A stretch of DNA of 64,000 nucleotides from Pseudomonas brassicacearum subsp. brassicacearum (lineage in GTDB: Bacteria; Pseudomonadota; Gammaproteobacteria; Pseudomonadales; Pseudomonadaceae). The stretch is from assembly GCF_008801605.1 (NCBI RefSeq), contig NZ_VZPJ01000005.1, positions 1 to 64,000 of the forward strand. The letters are read 5' to 3'. The notes beneath the pieces are model-generated. The model worked only from the letters and a program-made list of their open reading frames with translations. It did not search any database and had not been told where the DNA came from. A program made the position numbers and the translations under genes. Below, in pieces: positions 1-9,245 of the stretch (its first letter is position 1; each line of letters opens with the position of its first letter).

Positions 1-439
1 AGTAGCGGCCCTGGGCAACGTACTGGCGTTGCAGCTCGTTACGTACACCTTCGAGGGTGGCGCGCTGGAAGATCTCGCCTTCGGCCAGGCCGGATTGCTT
101 GAGGCCTTTCATCAGGTCTTCAGTGGAGATCGCCTTGTTGCCTTCGATCTCGATACTGGCGACCGACGGGCGCTCGACAACGGTGATGACCAGGACATTG
201 CCGTCACGGCCCAGTTGGATATCTTGAAAGAAGCCGGTCTTGAACAGCGCACGAGTGGATTCCACCAGGCGCCGATCATCCGCCTGCTCGCCGACGTTCA
301 ACGGCAAGGCACCAAAGACGCTACCCGCGGAGACCCGCTGGAGGCCATTGACGCGAATATCAGAGATAGTGAAGGACTCGGCGTGAACTTCGGCGATCAT
401 CAATACGGTGAGAACCGCAGTTAGCAGCAGACGTTTCAT
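1..439 (-). CDS. bamA: Outer membrane protein assembly factor BamA, N-terminal part (cut by window edge)
   Basis: Only the first 146 or so codons are present; the gene runs off the left edge. BamA is the outer-membrane beta-barrel that, with BamBCDE, folds and inserts other barrel proteins. The visible protein starts with a signal peptide of about 20 residues ending in a VHA cleavage motif. POTRA-type repeats follow: a first one containing ISDIRVNGLQRVSAGSVF and the start of a second one (SIEIEGNKAISTEDL). The ATG is preceded by an AAAGGA ribosome site. It lies directly downstream of rseP, as in other pseudomonads, with a possible terminator hairpin between them. The neighbours beyond the edge cannot be seen. 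Confidence 0.95.
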   Translation of the reverse strand, partial: MKRLLLTAVLTVLMIAEVHAESFTISDIRVNGLQRVSAGSVFGALPLNVGEQADDRRLVESTRALFKTGFFQDIQLGRDGNVLVITVVERPSVASIEIEGNKAISTEDLMKGLKQSGLAEGEIFQRATLEGVRNELQRQYVAQGRY

Positions 440-461
440 GAAGTCCTTTCTTATTCCAACT

Positions 462-493
462 GGCAATAAACAAACTGCCGCAAAATGCGGCAG
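462..493 (-). terminator. Hairpin plus T-rich tract between rseP and bamA
   Basis: On the minus strand CTGCCGCA (493-486) and TGCGGCAG (482-475) form an 8-bp stem with a 3-nt loop, followed by TTTGTTTATT. This looks like an intrinsic terminator or attenuator after rseP. It could make bamA partly independent of the upstream operon. The T tract is interrupted, so readthrough is likely. Confidence 0.5.
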
Positions 494-513
494 ATTCGCA
501 ATTCAGCGAAGCG

Positions 514-1866
514 TTACAGACGACCCAGATCGTTGACGAGGGCAAGCAACATGACCCCGACCACCAAGCTGATACCGATCTGTATCCCCCAACCCTGCAC
601 CCGATCCGACAAGGGACGACCACGCGCCCACTCGATCAGATAAAACAGCAAATGCCCCCCATCCAGTACCGGGATGGGCAGCAAATTCAGAACCCCCAGG
701 CTAATGCTCAGATAAGCAAGGAAATTCAGGAAATCAGCGACGCCCGACTGGGCAGAAGCGCCCGCCACTTTAGCAATGGTTATCGGTCCACTCAAGTTTT
801 TTACCGAGAGCTCGCCGAACAACATTTTCTTGAGCGAGTCCAGCGTCAGGACACTCATGGTCCAGGTACGACGCGCACCTTCGCCAATCGCCGCCACAGG
901 GCCGAAACTGACCTCGCGAATCATTTCCGGCGGCCAGTCGACAGCCTTGACGCCCGCCCCCAGGTAACCGGTCGGCGCCTTGCTCTCGCCACGGGCGGCC
1001 AGGGCCACCGGGACATCGATTGGAGCACCGTCGCGCTCGATGCGCAGCACAATCTTGCTATCAGGACGTACGCGAACCGAATCGACCACCTGCTGCCAGT
1101 CGCTGACCGGCTGGCCGTCGAGCGCCAGCAACCGATCGCCGGTCTTCAAGCCTGCGGCCTGGGCCGGGCCTTTCGGATCAAGCTCGGCGAGTATCGGCGG
1201 CATCGCCGGACGCCATGGACGGATCCCCAGGGACCGGATCGGATCCGGCTCGTCGGCGCCCTTGAGCCATTTGTCCAAGACCAGTTCACGAGGCGAATCC
1301 ACCGTGGAGCCCTGCTCGCGCACCATCAGTTGCAACGAGCCACTCTCACCCAGGCGACGCACCAGCTGCAGATTGACCGCCGCCCAGCCCGAGGTCGGCT
1401 CGCCATCGATAGCGACGATTTCCTGCCCGGCACCCAGCCCGGCACGGGCGGCAACGCTACCCGACTCCACCGCACCAATGACCGGACGCACCTGCTCGCT
1501 GCCCAGCATGGCCAGGCCCCAGAAAAACACCATGGCCAGCAGGAAGTTGGCGATCGGCCCTGCGGCGACGATGGCGATACGCTGACGGACGGTCTTGCGA
1601 TTGAAGGATTGATCGAGCTGGTCGGCCGGGACTTCGCCTTCGCGCTCGTCGAGCATCTTGACGTAGCCGCCCAGCGGGATGGCCGCTACGACGAACTCGG
1701 TGCCTTTCTTGTCGTGCCAGCGCAACAAGGGCATGCCAAAGCCCACGGAAAAACGCAGGACCTTGACGCCACAGCGCCGCGCGACCCAGAAATGACCGAA
1801 TTCGTGAAATGTGACCAACACCCCCAAGGCAACCAGGGTGCCGACAATCATATAGAGCGCGCTCAT
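514..1866 (-). CDS. rseP: RseP, inner-membrane site-2 zinc protease
   Basis: Intramembrane metalloprotease of 450 residues that cuts the anti-sigma factor MucA after the first cut by AlgW, releasing the envelope-stress sigma factor AlgU. The zinc motif HEFGH is at residues 21-25 in the first membrane helix. Two PDZ domains follow (around GSVAARAGLGAGQEIVAIDG and GPAQAAGLKTGDRLLALDG). A C-terminal NLLPIPVLDGG carries the third metal ligand. An upstream in-frame start would add 10 residues, but the start MSALYMIVGTL places the zinc helix at the usual distance. It sits between dxr and bamA in the standard order. A probable AlgU-type promoter occurs elsewhere in this window (45.2 kb). Confidence 0.97.
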   Translation of the reverse strand: MSALYMIVGTLVALGVLVTFHEFGHFWVARRCGVKVLRFSVGFGMPLLRWHDKKGTEFVVAAIPLGGYVKMLDEREGEVPADQLDQSFNRKTVRQRIAIVAAGPIANFLLAMVFFWGLAMLGSEQVRPVIGAVESGSVAARAGLGAGQEIVAIDGEPTSGWAAVNLQLVRRLGESGSLQLMVREQGSTVDSPRELVLDKWLKGADEPDPIRSLGIRPWRPAMPPILAELDPKGPAQAAGLKTGDRLLALDGQPVSDWQQVVDSVRVRPDSKIVLRIERDGAPIDVPVALAARGESKAPTGYLGAGVKAVDWPPEMIREVSFGPVAAIGEGARRTWTMSVLTLDSLKKMLFGELSVKNLSGPITIAKVAGASAQSGVADFLNFLAYLSISLGVLNLLPIPVLDGGHLLFYLIEWARGRPLSDRVQGWGIQIGISLVVGVMLLALVNDLGRL

Positions 1867-1918
1867 CTGTTTTCTCCGCAATCCTGTCCAGGGCAACCCT
1901 GGCTAACGTATCGCAGCT

Positions 1919-3109
1919 TCAACGCCCGTGGCGCCGCAGCCATTGGCCCGCCAATTCACGAGCCCTGGCATCCGCCGTAAATACCGTATCGAGGTCATTG
2001 ACCGAAACCACGGCCTCGAGATTCAAGACTTCCTCGATGATACTCGCGATCTCGAGGTAACGGACACGTCCATCGAGAAACGCTGCAACCGCCACTTCAT
2101 TGGCGGCGTTAAGCATGGCCGGCGCACTGTCGCCCGCCTCGGCCGCCTGGCGCGCCAGGCGCAGGCAGGGGAAACGCTGCTCATCGGGCGCCTGGAAGTC
2201 CAGGCGAGCGATGGCGAACAGGTCCAGCGGCGCAACACCCGAATCGATGCGCTCTGGCCAGGCCAGGGCATTGGCGATCGGAGTGCGCATGTCCGGATTG
2301 CCCAACTGGGCCAGCACCGAACCGTCGACGTAGTCCACCAGGGAATGAATCACGCTCTGGGGATGAATCACCACCTCGACCTGGGACGGCTTGGCATCGA
2401 ACAGCCAACAGGCCTCGATCAGCTCCAGCCCCTTGTTCATCATGCTGGCCGAATCCACGGAAATCTTGCGCCCCATGGACCAATTCGGGTGCGCACAGGC
2501 CTGCTCGGGTGAAACATGCACCAATTCTTCCAGCGGTGTCTGCCGGAACGGACCACCGGAGGCTGTCAGCAAAATCCGCCGGACACCCACCGCGCCGAGG
2601 CCACGGGAAAAATCCTGCGGCATGCACTGAAAAATCGCATTGTGCTCGCTGTCGATGGGCAGCAACACCGAACCGCTTTTGCGCACAGCCTGCATGAACA
2701 GCGCGCCGGACATCACCAGCGCTTCTTTGTTGGCCAGCAGGATCTTCTTGCCGGCCTCCACCGCCGCCAGCGTCGGACGCAAGCCCGCCGCACCGACAAT
2801 TGCCGCCATCACGGCGTCGACTTCGGGGTCGGACGCCACTTGGCAGAGGCCCTCCTCTCCCACCAGCACACGGGTTTGCAAGCCAGCGGCGCGCAGATCG
2901 TCCTGCAGCGCCCGCGCCACGGCGGCCTCAGGCACCACGGCAAACCGCGGCGTGTGACGTATGCACAAGGCCAGCAACTCACTCATGCGCGTGAAGCCAC
3001 TGAGGGCGAACACCTGGTAACGCTGCGGATGCCGACCAATGACGTCAAGCGTACTCAGGCCGATCGAACCGGTCGCACCAAGGACCGTGATCTGCTGGGG
3101 GCGACTCAC
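1919..3109 (-). CDS. dxr: 1-deoxy-D-xylulose 5-phosphate reductoisomerase
   Basis: Converts DXP to 2-C-methyl-D-erythritol 4-phosphate with NADPH, the committed step of the MEP isoprenoid pathway. The 396-residue protein opens with [16 protein letters not shown], the NADPH-binding loop, and carries [28 protein letters not shown] and the substrate/metal loop [20 protein letters not shown] chose a GTG start at 3109 because it overlaps the cdsA stop as GTGA, the usual coupled arrangement. Another GTG at 3124 would add five residues. It is the next cistron after cdsA in the minus-strand operon. Its product pathway feeds UppS two genes upstream. Confidence 0.96.
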   Translation of the reverse strand: MSRPQQITVLGATGSIGLSTLDVIGRHPQRYQVFALSGFTRMSELLALCIRHTPRFAVVPEAAVARALQDDLRAAGLQTRVLVGEEGLCQVASDPEVDAVMAAIVGAAGLRPTLAAVEAGKKILLANKEALVMSGALFMQAVRKSGSVLLPIDSEHNAIFQCMPQDFSRGLGAVGVRRILLTASGGPFRQTPLEELVHVSPEQACAHPNWSMGRKISVDSASMMNKGLELIEACWLFDAKPSQVEVVIHPQSVIHSLVDYVDGSVLAQLGNPDMRTPIANALAWPERIDSGVAPLDLFAIARLDFQAPDEQRFPCLRLARQAAEAGDSAPAMLNAANEVAVAAFLDGRVRYLEIASIIEEVLNLEAVVSVNDLDTVFTADARARELAGQWLRRHGR

Positions 3110-3912
3110 GACGCCGCCATCCACAACAGCACGGCAAAGATCGGGATCGCGGCGGTAAGGCTGTCGATGCGATCCAGCACGCCACCGTGACCGGGCAACA
3201 GGTTACTGCTGTCCTTGATCCCCGATTGACGCTTGAACATGCTTTCGGTCAGGTCGCCGACCACGGACACAAATACGATCAAGGCGGCGCCAATAAGGCC
3301 CATCAGCAGCTGCGCGACCGTCCAGTCCCGCACGAAGCCGACCACGGTCGTGATCACCAGGCTCAAGACCAGGCCACCATAGACCCCTTCCCAGCTCTTG
3401 CCAGGGCTGACCTTCGGCGCCAGCTTGCGCTTGCCGAAGGCCTTGCCGGAGAAGTAGGCGCCGACGTCAGCACCCCAGACCAGCACCATCACGGCCATGA
3501 TCTGCCAGTTGCCCAACGGGCCTTGCTTGATCCAGATCAGCCCCTGCCAGGCCGGCAACAGGATCAACAGGCCGATCACCAGCTTGGTCGCGGCATTGGC
3601 CCAATGCTGGGTAGTCTGCGGGTAGGTCAAGACCAGGAAGGTCGCCGTCGCCCACCACAGCACCGCAGCGCCCAGCACCCAAGGCGCGAGGCCAGGCACC
3701 ACGTACATGATGAACAGCATGGCCGCCACGGCCGCCGCGTAGGCCACGCGCGCCGACTGCGCAGGAAAACCCGCCAGCCGCGCCCATTCCCACGCACCCA
3801 AGGTCACGACCAGCCCGATGAACAGCGCAAAACTGGCGCCTTCGAGCAGGAAGAAACCACCCAGGGCGATAGGCAACAGGATCAAGGCAGTGATGATTCG
3901 TTGTTTAAGCAT
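3106..3912 (-). CDS. cdsA: Phosphatidate cytidylyltransferase (CDP-diglyceride synthase)
   Basis: Integral membrane enzyme that makes CDP-diacylglycerol from phosphatidic acid and CTP, the branch point for bacterial phospholipids. The 268-residue protein is mostly hydrophobic helices. It ends with the family signature: [13 protein letters not shown], then [14 protein letters not shown]. The ATG overlaps the uppS stop by one base (TAATG), and its own stop overlaps the dxr start by four bases, so the three genes are translationally coupled. PlsB, an earlier enzyme of the same pathway, is encoded at 26 kb. Confidence 0.96.
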   Translation of the reverse strand: MLKQRIITALILLPIALGGFFLLEGASFALFIGLVVTLGAWEWARLAGFPAQSARVAYAAAVAAMLFIMYVVPGLAPWVLGAAVLWWATATFLVLTYPQTTQHWANAATKLVIGLLILLPAWQGLIWIKQGPLGNWQIMAVMVLVWGADVGAYFSGKAFGKRKLAPKVSPGKSWEGVYGGLVLSLVITTVVGFVRDWTVAQLLMGLIGAALIVFVSVVGDLTESMFKRQSGIKDSSNLLPGHGGVLDRIDSLTAAIPIFAVLLWMAAS

Positions 3913-4667
3913 TAAACCCGGGCTCCAGCTTCGATCTGCTCGCTCGTTTTACCGAAGCGACGCTGACGGGAAGCGAAATCGGCCAGTGCGGTGCGCATGG
4001 CTTCGTGTTTGAAGTCCGGCCAGAACAGGTCGGAGAAGTACAACTCGGCATACGCCAACTGCCAGAGCAGGAAGTTGCTGATGCGATGTTCGCCACCGGT
4101 ACGGATGCACAGGTCCGGCAACGGCAGGTCGCCGGTCGCCAGGCAGGTCTGCAACAGTTCCGGCGTGATGTCTTCCGGGCGCAAGTGCCCGGCCTGGACT
4201 TCCCGCGCCAGCCGCTGGGCAGCCTGGGCAATGTCCCACTGACCACCATAGTTGGCGGCGATCTGCAGGACAAACCGATCAGGGCCTGCCGTCGCGGATT
4301 CGGCTTCGCGCATCGCAGCCTGCAATTCAGGATGGAAGCGCGAGCGATCACCGATGATCCGCAGGCTGATCTTGTTCTCGTTGAGGCGCTTGGCCTCACG
4401 ACGCAGGGCCTTGAGGAACAGGTCCATCAAGGCACTGACTTCATCGGCCGGACGCTGCCAGTTCTCACTGGAGAAGGCGAACAGGGTCAGCACCTCGACC
4501 CCTGCCTCGGCGCACACCTCGATGACCGCACGAACCGCGTCGACCCCCGCCTTGTGCCCGGCAACGCCAGGCATAAAGCGTTTCTTGGCCCAGCGGTTAT
4601 TGCCGTCCATGATGATCGCCACGTGGCGCGGCACCGCGAACGGCACGGCCTGCTTGGTCTTTTCCAT
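3912..4667 (-). CDS. uppS: Undecaprenyl diphosphate synthase (cis-prenyltransferase)
   Basis: Builds the C55 lipid carrier for peptidoglycan and O-antigen by adding isopentenyl units to farnesyl diphosphate. The 251-residue length is normal. Near the N-terminus IIMDGNNRWAKKR holds the catalytic aspartate. FAFSSENWQRP lies mid-protein and the IPP-binding RTGGEHRISNFLLWQ near the C-terminus. It lies 13 nt downstream of frr and overlaps cdsA by one base. Sharing an operon with dxr makes sense because the MEP pathway supplies its substrate. Confidence 0.97.
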   Translation of the reverse strand: MEKTKQAVPFAVPRHVAIIMDGNNRWAKKRFMPGVAGHKAGVDAVRAVIEVCAEAGVEVLTLFAFSSENWQRPADEVSALMDLFLKALRREAKRLNENKISLRIIGDRSRFHPELQAAMREAESATAGPDRFVLQIAANYGGQWDIAQAAQRLAREVQAGHLRPEDITPELLQTCLATGDLPLPDLCIRTGGEHRISNFLLWQLAYAELYFSDLFWPDFKHEAMRTALADFASRQRRFGKTSEQIEAGARV

Positions 4668-4680
4668 GAAAACGAGACCC

Positions 4681-5238
4681 TTATACGGCCATCAGGTCTT
4701 TTTCTTTCTGCGCCAAATCCGCGTCGATCTTAGCCACGTACTTCTTGGTCAGGTCGTCGATCTCGCCAGTGGCACGACGCTCTTCGTCTTCGCTGATTTC
4801 CTTTTCCTTGACCAGGTCCTTGAGCTGGCTGTTGGCATCACGACGGATGTTGCGCACGGCAACACGGGCGTCTTCAGCCACATCACGGGCCTGCTTGGTG
4901 AAGCCCTTGCGGGTCTCCTCGGTCAGGGCCGGCATGGAGATCAGCAGCAGCTCACCCAGGTTGGTCGGGTTCAGGTTCAGACCGGCACTGCCGATGGCCT
5001 TGTCGACTGCGCCCAGCATGTTGCGCTCAAAGGCCACGACCTGCAGGGTGCGAGCGTCCTTGACGGTGATGTTGGCCACTTGCTTGATCGGGGTGTCGGA
5101 GCCGTAGTACGGAACCATCACGCCTTCAAGGATGCTCGGGTGCGCCTGGCCGGTGCGGATGCGACCGAAGTTGTGCGCCAGGGACTCCAGGGATTTCTGC
5201 ATGCGCTGTTCAGCGTCTTTCTTGATTTCGTTGATCAT
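4681..5238 (-). CDS. frr: Ribosome recycling factor
   Basis: Splits the post-termination ribosome together with EF-G. The protein has 185 residues, the standard length, and begins [20 protein letters not shown]. The conserved stretch [15 protein letters not shown] is followed by a C-terminal basic/acidic coiled-coil arm (about residues 125-180). The start ATG overlaps the pyrH stop by four bases (ATGA). It belongs to the tsf-pyrH-frr-uppS-cdsA-dxr-rseP series found in most gammaproteobacteria. Confidence 0.97.
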   Translation of the reverse strand: MINEIKKDAEQRMQKSLESLAHNFGRIRTGQAHPSILEGVMVPYYGSDTPIKQVANITVKDARTLQVVAFERNMLGAVDKAIGSAGLNLNPTNLGELLLISMPALTEETRKGFTKQARDVAEDARVAVRNIRRDANSQLKDLVKEKEISEDEERRATGEIDDLTKKYVAKIDADLAQKEKDLMAV

Positions 5239-5978
5239 TGTTGAACTTCCTCGATCAGTGTTCCTTCGGCGCCGCCATGGACGATATTCAGCAGGGCACC
5301 GGGCTTGTTCATGTTAAAGACGCGCAGCGGCATCTTGTGGTCGCGGCACAGGCAGATAGCCGTCAGATCCATTACACCCAGCTTGCGATCCAGCACTTCA
5401 TCGTAGGTCAGATGATCGAACTTCTCGGCATGCGGGTCCTTGAACGGGTCAGCGGTATACACGCCATCGACCTTGGTTGCCTTGAGCACGACATCGGCAT
5501 CGATCTCGATCGCTCGCAGGCAGGCGGCCGAATCCGTGGTGAAGAACGGATTACCGGTACCGGCGGCAAAAATCACCACTTCCTTGGAATTGAGGTGGCG
5601 CATGGCTTTGCGGCGGTCGTAGTGATCGGTCACGCCAACCATGGAAATGGCCGACATCACGATGGCCGAGATATTGGCACGCTCCAGCGCGTCGCGCATA
5701 GCCAGGGCGTTCATCACAGTGGCCAGCATGCCCATGTGGTCGCCCGTGACCCGATCCATGCCGGCCGCGCTCAGCGCTGCGCCGCGGAACAGGTTGCCGC
5801 CGCCGATGACCAGGCCGACCTGAACGCCGATCCCGACCAGCTGGCCGACTTCCAGGGCCATGCGATCCAGCACTTTCGGATCGATCCCGAACTCTTCCGA
5901 GCCCATCAGGGCCTCGCCGCTAAGCTTGAGTAGAATGCGTTTATAGCGAGCCTGATAACCACTGCCCTGCTGAGCCAT
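5235..5978 (-). CDS. pyrH: Uridylate kinase (UMP kinase)
   Basis: Phosphorylates UMP to UDP in pyrimidine nucleotide synthesis; a hexameric, GTP-activated, UTP-inhibited enzyme of the amino-acid-kinase fold. The 247-residue protein starts [26 protein letters not shown]. It shows GGGNLFRG, the segment [15 protein letters not shown], and [14 protein letters not shown] longer reading frame adds 14 residues upstream, but the ATG at 5978 has a good AGGAG ribosome site seven or eight bases before it. It follows tsf after a terminator hairpin and is coupled to frr. Confidence 0.97.
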   Translation of the reverse strand: MAQQGSGYQARYKRILLKLSGEALMGSEEFGIDPKVLDRMALEVGQLVGIGVQVGLVIGGGNLFRGAALSAAGMDRVTGDHMGMLATVMNALAMRDALERANISAIVMSAISMVGVTDHYDRRKAMRHLNSKEVVIFAAGTGNPFFTTDSAACLRAIEIDADVVLKATKVDGVYTADPFKDPHAEKFDHLTYDEVLDRKLGVMDLTAICLCRDHKMPLRVFNMNKPGALLNIVHGGAEGTLIEEVQQ

Positions 5979-6132
5979 TGCGAATCTCTCCTGCGGCGTA
6001 TTTTCGAAAATTCTTTGCAAGCTGTTTTCAGCCTGCGTTCACTCTAGCTTGACGCTGACACAGCGTCATCGGAACACGGCTTTGTAAGCCAGTTCCGACA
6101 GGAAACCAATAAAAATCGGCATCCCCATCCGA

Positions 6133-6166
6133 AAAGAGGCTGCGCGCGTGAGCGGGCAGCCTCTTC
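6133..6166 (-). terminator. Intrinsic terminator after tsf
   Basis: On the minus strand AAGAGGCTGC (6165-6156) pairs with GCAGCCTCTT (6143-6134), a perfect 10-bp stem with a 12-nt loop, followed by a short T run. It lies 25 nt past the tsf stop and ends the rpsB-tsf unit before pyrH. Confidence 0.8.
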
Positions 6167-6190
6167 AGGGCGACAGTTATAAAAACTGTC

Positions 6191-7054
6191 TTATTGCTTG
6201 CTGGCAGCCAGCTGAGCAGCAACTTCTTCAGCGAAGTTGTCTACTGGCTTCTCGATGCCTTCGCCCACTTTGAAGTAGGTGAAGGAAACGATTTCAGCGC
6301 CGCCTTTCTTGGCCAGTTCACCGACCTTGATTTCAGGGTTCTTGACGAACGCCTGCTCAACCAGGCTGGCTTCAGCCAGGAACTTGGTGATACGACCGGC
6401 AACCATTTTTTCAACGATTTCGGCTGGTTTGCCTTTGATCTTGTCTTCGTTGAGCTGCATGAACACGGCTTTCTCGCGCTCAATGGCATCAGCGGAAACT
6501 TCCGACGGCAGCAGGAACTCAGGGTTGCTGGCAGCGACGTGCATCGCGATGTCCTTGGCCAGCTCGATGCTGCCGCCTTTGAGGGCTACAACGACGCCGA
6601 TCTTGTTGCCGTGCAGGTAGGAACCGACAACATCACCTTCGACGCGAACCAGACGACGGATGTTGACGTTTTCGCCTACTTTGGCAACCAGGGCTTCACG
6701 AGCCGATTCCTGAGCGGCGATCAGCGGAGCTGCGTCGGTCAGTTTGTCGGCGAATGCTTTTTCTACGCTGGCAGCAACGAATGCCTTGAAGTCGTCTTGC
6801 AGAGCCAGGAAGTCAGTCTGCGAGTTGACTTCGATGATAACGGCAGCCTTACCGTCATCCTTGATGCCGATCGCGCCTTCAGCGGCAACGTTGCCCGCTT
6901 TCTTGGCAGCCTTGATGGCGCCCGAAGCACGCATGTCATCAATGGCTTTTTCGATGTCGCCGCCAGCCTTGGTCAAGGCTTTCTTGCAGTCCATCATGCC
7001 TTCGCCGGTACGCTCGCGCAGTTCTTTGACCAACGCTGCAGTAATCTCTGCCAT
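6191..7054 (-). CDS. tsf: Elongation factor Ts
   Basis: Guanine-nucleotide exchange factor for EF-Tu. The protein has 287 residues and starts [21 protein letters not shown]. The N-terminal UBA-like domain is followed by [17 protein letters not shown] and the EF-Tu-contact motif around [15 protein letters not shown] (the TDF motif). A second half contains [16 protein letters not shown]. It is downstream of rpsB with a symmetric hairpin between the two, the arrangement used to lower tsf expression relative to rpsB in other bacteria. Confidence 0.98.
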   Translation of the reverse strand: MAEITAALVKELRERTGEGMMDCKKALTKAGGDIEKAIDDMRASGAIKAAKKAGNVAAEGAIGIKDDGKAAVIIEVNSQTDFLALQDDFKAFVAASVEKAFADKLTDAAPLIAAQESAREALVAKVGENVNIRRLVRVEGDVVGSYLHGNKIGVVVALKGGSIELAKDIAMHVAASNPEFLLPSEVSADAIEREKAVFMQLNEDKIKGKPAEIVEKMVAGRITKFLAEASLVEQAFVKNPEIKVGELAKKGGAEIVSFTYFKVGEGIEKPVDNFAEEVAAQLAASKQ

Positions 7055-7195
7055 TTCAAAATCCTCTTGGATAGGTTTTCAACCATTCCACCCGATCGAA
7101 CGGGCGATCAATTCTTCCTGGAAAACCACTGCTTATAGGCCGCGGCAGGTTACAAACAGGTCACTGCGCTGGCGGCAAATGGTTTTCGAGGTGGC

Positions 7196-7220
7196 AAAAA
7201 GGGGGCCAAGCCCCCTTTTT
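7196..7220 (-). terminator. Symmetric terminator hairpin between rpsB and tsf
   Basis: AAAAAGGGGGC pairs with GCCCCCTTTTT around a CAA loop. Because it has A and T tails on both sides it can act in either direction. It sits 28 nt after the rpsB stop and 141 nt before tsf, so it is probably a partial terminator within the rpsB-tsf operon. Confidence 0.8.
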
Positions 7221-7248
7221 GCTTACTGAGTCAACGCCAGGGCGTCAA

Positions 7249-7986
7249 TTACTCAGCGGCTGCTGCCGGAGCTTCTTCAGCGAAGACTTCGGTGCCGCCA
7301 TTCACGTTGTTGCGACCACGGATAACAGCGTCAGCCATCGAACCCATGTACAGCTGGATGGCGCGGATGGCGTCATCGTTGCCTGGGATGATGTAGTCAA
7401 CGCCTTCCGGGCTGCTGTTGGTATCGACAACGCCGATGACCGGGATACCCAGCTTGTTGGCTTCGGTGATCGCGATGCGCTCGTGATCAACGTCGATCAC
7501 GAACAGTGCGTCAGGCAGACCGCCCATGTCCTTGATACCGCCCAGGGAGCGGTCCAGCTTCTCAAGATCGCGAGTGCGCATCAGCGCTTCTTTCTTGGTC
7601 AGCTTGGCGAAAGTACCGTCTTCGGACTGGACTTCAAGGTCACGCAGACGCTTGATGGAAGCGCGAATGGTCTTGAAGTTGGTCAGCATGCCGCCCAACC
7701 AGCGGTGATCGACGTACGGCGAACCGCAACGTGCTGCTTCTTCAGCAACGATCTTGCCAGCGGAACGCTTGGTGCCGACGAACAGAATCTTGTTTTTGCC
7801 CTGGGCCAGGCGCTCTACGAAGGTCAGTGCTTCGTTGAACATCGGCAGGGTTTTTTCAAGGTTGATGATGTGGATCTTGTTACGCGCGCCGAAAATGTAC
7901 TTGCCCATTTTCGGGTTCCAGTAACGGGTCTGGTGACCGAAGTGCACACCGGCCTTCAGCATATCGCGCATGTTGACTTGGGACAT
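7249..7986 (-). CDS. rpsB: 30S ribosomal protein S2
   Basis: Primary protein of the small subunit near the 30S head-body junction. The protein has 245 residues and starts [27 protein letters not shown], the S2 signature. [16 protein letters not shown] and the C-terminal [14 protein letters not shown] are also typical. The C-terminus ends in an acidic/alanine-rich tail (EEAPAAAAE). It is transcribed divergently from map. The leader of roughly 140 nt between the likely promoter and the ATG may carry S2 autoregulation, as known in enterobacteria, but I could not model it. Confidence 0.98.
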   Translation of the reverse strand: MSQVNMRDMLKAGVHFGHQTRYWNPKMGKYIFGARNKIHIINLEKTLPMFNEALTFVERLAQGKNKILFVGTKRSAGKIVAEEAARCGSPYVDHRWLGGMLTNFKTIRASIKRLRDLEVQSEDGTFAKLTKKEALMRTRDLEKLDRSLGGIKDMGGLPDALFVIDVDHERIAITEANKLGIPVIGVVDTNSSPEGVDYIIPGNDDAIRAIQLYMGSMADAVIRGRNNVNGGTEVFAEEAPAAAAE

Positions 7987-8126
7987 GATAGTTCCTTGAT
8001 AAGTCGGGTTTGGCCTCCACGTATCCCAATGACCAACCAGCGGCTATAAAAGCCAAAGGCACCCAGGTCATCGTGTCGACACGTGTGTGGATTTAAGCTT
8101 ACGGGGTCATCCCCGGAAAGCGGCGC

Positions 8127-8160
8127 ATTTTATACCACAGCAAGGGCGAAAACGGAACAC
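8127..8160 (-). promoter_or_regulatory. rpsB: Possible rpsB promoter (-10 TATAAAAT)
   Basis: On the minus strand TATAAAAT (8134-8127) makes a strong -10-like element about 140 nt before the rpsB ATG, followed by a CGGGG-ATGA-CCCCG hairpin (8116-8103). No good -35 hexamer is seen at the right spacing, so the call is tentative. Confidence 0.35.
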
Positions 8161-8190
8161 GGATTCTGAAATCCTCTGCGGTGAGTGGAA

Positions 8191-8276
8191 TGTGGGAGCA
8201 AGGCTTGCCCGCGATGAAGGCTACGCGGTCCTTCAGAAATCGAGTCGCCTGCTTCGCGAGCAAGCTTTGCTCCCAC
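8191..8276. repeat. REPIN-type inverted REP pair in the rpsB-map gap
   Basis: TGTGGGAGCAAGGCTTGCCCGCGAT at the left and GCGAGCAAGCTTTGCTCCCAC at the right form two facing REP units separated by about 40 nt. It lies in the 432-nt divergent gap between rpsB and map; the rest of that gap holds only the rpsB leader and promoter region. Confidence 0.85.
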
Positions 8277-8418
8277 TCGCCCCCCTTGCCACAGAGTTCG
8301 GGCTGGGGAGTTCTTTGCGCTGATCGTCTGTTAGAATCGCCTCTTTCAGGGCCACGTGAACCATCATCCGCCGCCCATTTCGTTTTGAACAGCGCCGTCA
8401 GGCGCAGAGAGAGCCTGT

Positions 8419-9201
8419 ATGACCGTTACCCTCAAGACTCCCGAGGACATCGCCAAAATGCGTGTCGCCGGCAAACTCGCCGCCGATGTGCTGGAGATGA
8501 TCGCCGACTACGTCAAGCCTGGCGTGACCACCGAAGAGCTGGACCGCATCTGCCATGACTACATCGTCAACGAGCAGAAAGCCATCCCGGCCCCGCTCAA
8601 CTACAAAGGCTTCCCGAAGTCGATCTGCACCTCGATCAACCACGTGGTCTGCCACGGCATCCCCAACGAAAAACCGTTGAAGGATGGCGACACCCTGAAC
8701 ATCGACGTCACCGTCATCAAGGACGGCTTTCACGGCGACACCAGCCGCATGTTCCATGTCGGCAACGTGCCGGAGTGGGCCCAGCGCCTGTCCAAGGTCA
8801 CCCAGGAATGCATGTACATGGCCATCGAACTGGTGAAACCGGGCTGCCGCCTGGGGGACATCGGCGAAGTGATCCAGAAGCACGCGCAGAAAAACGGCTT
8901 CTCGGTGGTTCGCGAGTTCTGCGGCCATGGCATCGGCAAGGTGTTCCACGAAGAACCGCAGATCCTGCACTACGGCCGTGCCGGCACGGGCATGGAACTG
9001 CAGGCGGGCATGACCTTCACCATCGAGCCGATGATCAACCAGGGGCGCGCCGACACCAAGGTGCTGGGCGACGGCTGGACTGCCATCACCAAGGATCGCA
9101 AGCTGTCGGCCCAGTGGGAACACACCTTGCTGGTCACCGAGACCGGATACGAGATCTTCACCCTGCGCAGCGATGACACCATCCCTCGCGTTTCCGCCTG
9201 A
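8419..9201 (+). CDS. map: Type I methionine aminopeptidase
   Basis: Removes the initiator methionine from nascent proteins in the cytoplasm. The protein has 260 residues. The dinuclear metal site is visible in order: [11 protein letters not shown] (histidine), [17 protein letters not shown] (two aspartates), [14 protein letters not shown] (histidine) and TFTIEPMI (glutamate), plus the C-terminal [13 protein letters not shown] glutamate. The start [14 protein letters not shown] follows an AGAGAG ribosome site. It is divergent from rpsB and 44 nt ahead of glnD, the common Pseudomonas order. Confidence 0.98.
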   Translation: MTVTLKTPEDIAKMRVAGKLAADVLEMIADYVKPGVTTEELDRICHDYIVNEQKAIPAPLNYKGFPKSICTSINHVVCHGIPNEKPLKDGDTLNIDVTVIKDGFHGDTSRMFHVGNVPEWAQRLSKVTQECMYMAIELVKPGCRLGDIGEVIQKHAQKNGFSVVREFCGHGIGKVFHEEPQILHYGRAGTGMELQAGMTFTIEPMINQGRADTKVLGDGWTAITKDRKLSAQWEHTLLVTETGYEIFTLRSDDTIPRVSA

Positions 9202-9245
9202 TCCGAACCCAGCCTATAGATATAGATAGAAAGGAAAGTCATTCA

